Shown here in pieces: positions 62,236 through 64,000 of a stretch of 64,000 bases of DNA. The notes below the pieces were generated by a model, which worked only from the letters and a program-made list of their open reading frames with translations, was not told the DNA's origin and ran no database searches. The number at the start of each line of letters is the position of its first letter. Within the stretch, counting starts at the first letter, position 1. The stretch comes from Candidatus Altimarinota bacterium (GTDB taxonomy: Bacteria; Patescibacteriota; Gracilibacteria; UBA4473), in assembly GCA_020631075.1 (NCBI GenBank), contig JAHDHX010000001.1, forward strand, positions 1 to 64,000, written 5' to 3'. The position numbers were made by a program, and so were the translations under genes.

Positions 62236-62673
62236 ATGAAACTGAACCAACTGCGTCCGAATATAAAAAAGCCTGCGCGTAAGCGCCGTGGGCAAGGAAA
62301 TGGCACTGGAAATGGTACCTTTGCGGGGCGGGGGTGCAACGGCCAAAACGCCCGAGCGGGGGGTGGAGTGCGGCCTGGATTTGAGGGGGGGCAATCAGGG
62401 TTGCTGATGCGGATGCCGAAGCAACGAGGGTTCCGAAATCCGAACCGAGTGGTAGCCGACATCGTGCAAACGGCGCAGCTGGAAGCAGCGTATGCCGCGG
62501 GTGAGATTGTCAGCGTAGCGACGCTGCTGGAAAAGAAGCTGATCAGCGGGAAGAACGCGAAGGTCAAGATCCTCAATGACGGGGAAGTGACCAAGAGTCT
62601 GACCGTTGAAGGGGTGCTGGTGTCTGGGGCGGCCAAGACAGCGATAGAAAAAGCGGGGGGGATAGTGAAGTAG
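62236..62673 (+). CDS. rplO: Ribosomal protein uL15
   Basis: 145 residues. Start KLNQLRPNIKKPARKRRGQGNGTGNGTFAGRGCNGQNAR (split here for length over two conserved blocks) is the usual Gly/Arg loop region, followed by the globular part with GFEGGQ and the C-terminal AAKTAIEKAGG. Last gene of the operon; secY does not follow. Confidence 0.96.
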   Translation: MKLNQLRPNIKKPARKRRGQGNGTGNGTFAGRGCNGQNARAGGGVRPGFEGGQSGLLMRMPKQRGFRNPNRVVADIVQTAQLEAAYAAGEIVSVATLLEKKLISGKNAKVKILNDGEVTKSLTVEGVLVSGAAKTAIEKAGGIVK

Positions 62674-62786
62674 AGGGGGTGTCTCTGTCACGGGGGGTGG
62701 CTTGATTGAAGATTTCGGTATGTGAAAAGCACTGCTTGGATGACAAGGGGTGTTTTTTGGTTTTGGTTGGTTAGAGGGGTTTGCTG

Positions 62787-62960
62787 GTGCCGACCAAATG
62801 CCCTGACCAACGACACGCTGAACAAATGGCGCTGCGCAATCCACGAAAGCTGTACGAACGGCCGTGCGGCGAGTGTGGGGAGATGATGCAGACAACGTAC
62901 GCACCCGATAGGCCAGAGCGAGTGCTGTGTGAGGGATGCTATCTGGCGGTGGTGCGGTGA
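62787..62960 (+). CDS. Small CPR-type zinc-ribbon protein
   Basis: 57 residues from a GTG at 62787. The pattern RPCGECGEMMQTTYAPDRPE followed by VLCEGCY gives two CxxC pairs of a type seen repeatedly in CPR genomes (as a C-terminal piece or as a stand-alone protein); its role is not known. One more Cys lies near the start (PTKC). The start is supported by AGAGGGG 8 bp upstream, one of the few Shine-Dalgarno-like sites here; an ATG 13 codons later is the alternative. Confidence 0.7.
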   Translation: MPTKCPDQRHAEQMALRNPRKLYERPCGECGEMMQTTYAPDRPERVLCEGCYLAVVR

Positions 62961-63026
62961 GGGGTTTTCTCTGTTTTTATATCTAGAATGTTTTACTTAT
63001 TTTTCTAAATAATATATTAATGAGTT

Positions 63027-63998
63027 ATGGAAAATATATCGGATCGGTTGCGTCAGGTGGGATTTTCGAAAGACAAGTCACAAGATAGAGATCTGAAAAC
63101 TCTGGGAAAAATAGTAGAGAATATTAAGGCCACGGACATAACCTGTAAGGACATAGAGCTGGTGAGGGCGAGAAATTCGGAATTAGTTGATGGACTGATA
63201 ACTCAGTCTGGAAAAGATCAGTATTACTATTTTGGTATGATTGATCGGATACTGCGGTATACTGGGCAACCGTCTTTGATGGATTGGCTGAGAACGTCAG
63301 AGTATAAAAAATTGCGGAAACTGAATACCCCTTTGGCTGAATTTTTTGAGGAGCGTTTTGGTCAGGCTGTTGAAAACATTTTAGGTGAAAAGATTGAATC
63401 AATGGAAGATGCAGACGAGCTTGAAATTTTGCGCTTGATGCAGATTGAAGCGTTTGATCGGTTGGGGGAAAACACAGTTGAGCCGAGTGAGACGGTACTG
63501 GGGTATATATTAGAACGGCTGGAACTAGGAGACACGAAGGTGAACTGGCAGAAATTTATTGAGTATCGGATCACAAAAAGTAATAGCATTACACCAGCGG
63601 TGGTGAACTTCATAGCGCAGGCGTCGCCAGTGGGAGTGGGTGACGCGCTGGCTAATAAAATAACAGATACTTTTTTACCATATTTTGCTCAACAAGCTTT
63701 AGAAGAGGGGAAGTTTAATAGTCGTTCAAACTTTGTGTTGTACGTTGTGCCAAAGACAACTGCGAGTCTTGCTCTATTAAACAAGGCGCCAGTCATACGG
63801 GATATGATTGAGGGTGGATACAGTTTTGCTGCGACGAATCTGTTTGATGAATCTGATTTTAATACGGAAATGAGTGAAAAACAAAAAAATAGATTTGTAA
63901 AAACTCTTAAGAAATCTAGGAAATTTGAACAGATGTTGAATGATAAGACGGTGCTAGCGAGTGCGATCAAAAAATTCTGTGCCTTGAGTCGTTCTTAG
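63027..63998 (+). CDS. Unknown helical protein, AT-rich gene
   Basis: 323 residues, complete (TAG at 63996). No domain recognised. Predicted by eye as mainly alpha-helical, soluble and acidic-to-neutral, with no signal peptide or membrane segment. The N-terminal 120 residues are rich in charged and aromatic residues (DQYYYFGMIDRIL), the middle has repeated helix-capping Leu/Glu patterns, and the C-terminus is Lys-rich (EKQKNRFVKTLKKSRKF). The base composition and codon use (AAA, ATT, GAA, TTT) differ from the ribosomal operon just before it, which suggests acquired DNA or a gene under different pressure. An AT-rich promoter region precedes it (62961-63026). Confidence 0.65.
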   Translation: MENISDRLRQVGFSKDKSQDRDLKTLGKIVENIKATDITCKDIELVRARNSELVDGLITQSGKDQYYYFGMIDRILRYTGQPSLMDWLRTSEYKKLRKLNTPLAEFFEERFGQAVENILGEKIESMEDADELEILRLMQIEAFDRLGENTVEPSETVLGYILERLELGDTKVNWQKFIEYRITKSNSITPAVVNFIAQASPVGVGDALANKITDTFLPYFAQQALEEGKFNSRSNFVLYVVPKTTASLALLNKAPVIRDMIEGGYSFAATNLFDESDFNTEMSEKQKNRFVKTLKKSRKFEQMLNDKTVLASAIKKFCALSRS

Positions 63999-64000
63999 TT

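Overview
The window is a piece of a compact bacterial chromosome that looks like Patescibacteria (CPR). The best guess is the Gracilibacteria/Peregrinibacteria branch, of a lineage that uses the standard code: TGA ends many genes, often inside ATGA or TGATG overlaps. Four things support this. The partial 16S gene deviates at sites that are nearly universal. The spc cluster runs rpsE-rplO with no rpmD (uL30), a known CPR trait. Several CPR-typical families are present: a DUF4012 protein, a baseplate-J-like membrane protein, a VanW protein, a TraG/VirD4-like ATPase and a small CPR-type zinc ribbon. Gene starts almost never have a Shine-Dalgarno sequence and instead follow pyrimidine-rich leaders. 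The exact phylum is an inference.

Layout. 0-1.4 kb: 5' two thirds of a 16S gene (- strand) with promoter and leader. 1.4-9.3 kb: a homocysteine methyltransferase-like gene with glyA, trmB (tRNA m7G), rny, sodA, recA and two unknown genes. 9.4-9.75 kb: tRNA-Arg(GCG) and the first copy of a 191-bp inverted-repeat element (MITE). 9.7-21 kb: tyrS, a PAP2/lipid-kinase fusion, then a five-gene - strand run ppdK-murJ-metG-O-antigen-ligase-like-DUF4012. 21-30 kb: an exported protein of 24 tandem proline heptads, malic enzyme, a secreted helical protein, a TraG-like ATPase, and the ctpA-vanW pair. 30-34.3 kb: infA-rpmJ-rpsM-rpsK-rpsD-rpoA-rplQ-rplM-rpsI. 34.3-37.3 kb: rpe-flavodoxin-ribE-ribD (- strand). 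37.5-41.1 kb: a very long class A penicillin-binding protein. 41-49.8 kb: tsaB, a TIM-barrel protein, archaeal-type tpiA, MITE copy 2, the delta' subunit, a DUF4349 protein, a prephenate dehydrogenase/dehydratase fusion with chorismate mutase, a parvulin lipoprotein and a baseplate-J-like protein. 49.8-51.1 kb: a hairpin-rich non-coding stretch and an AT-rich LysE-type exporter, possibly an island. 51.1-57.3 kb: an MFS transporter, purB-folK-folE, and a TrmB-type regulator divergent from glnA. 57.4-62.7 kb: rplP through rplO. 62.7-64 kb: a zinc ribbon and an AT-rich unknown gene.

Together the genes show translation and transcription cores, peptidoglycan synthesis (murJ, PBP), surface and export functions, a small central-carbon set (ppdK, malic enzyme, tpiA, rpe), and fragments of cofactor pathways (folate, riboflavin) that are fuller than usual for CPR. 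Promoters that can be read are of the TTGACA / TAxxxT type with 16-17 bp spacers, and strong hairpin-plus-T terminators separate the units.

Most distinctive items: the heptad-repeat surface protein, the MITE pair whose ends provide stop codons for three flanking genes, the PAP2-kinase fusion, the prephenate dehydrogenase/dehydratase fusion, and the near absence of Shine-Dalgarno sites.
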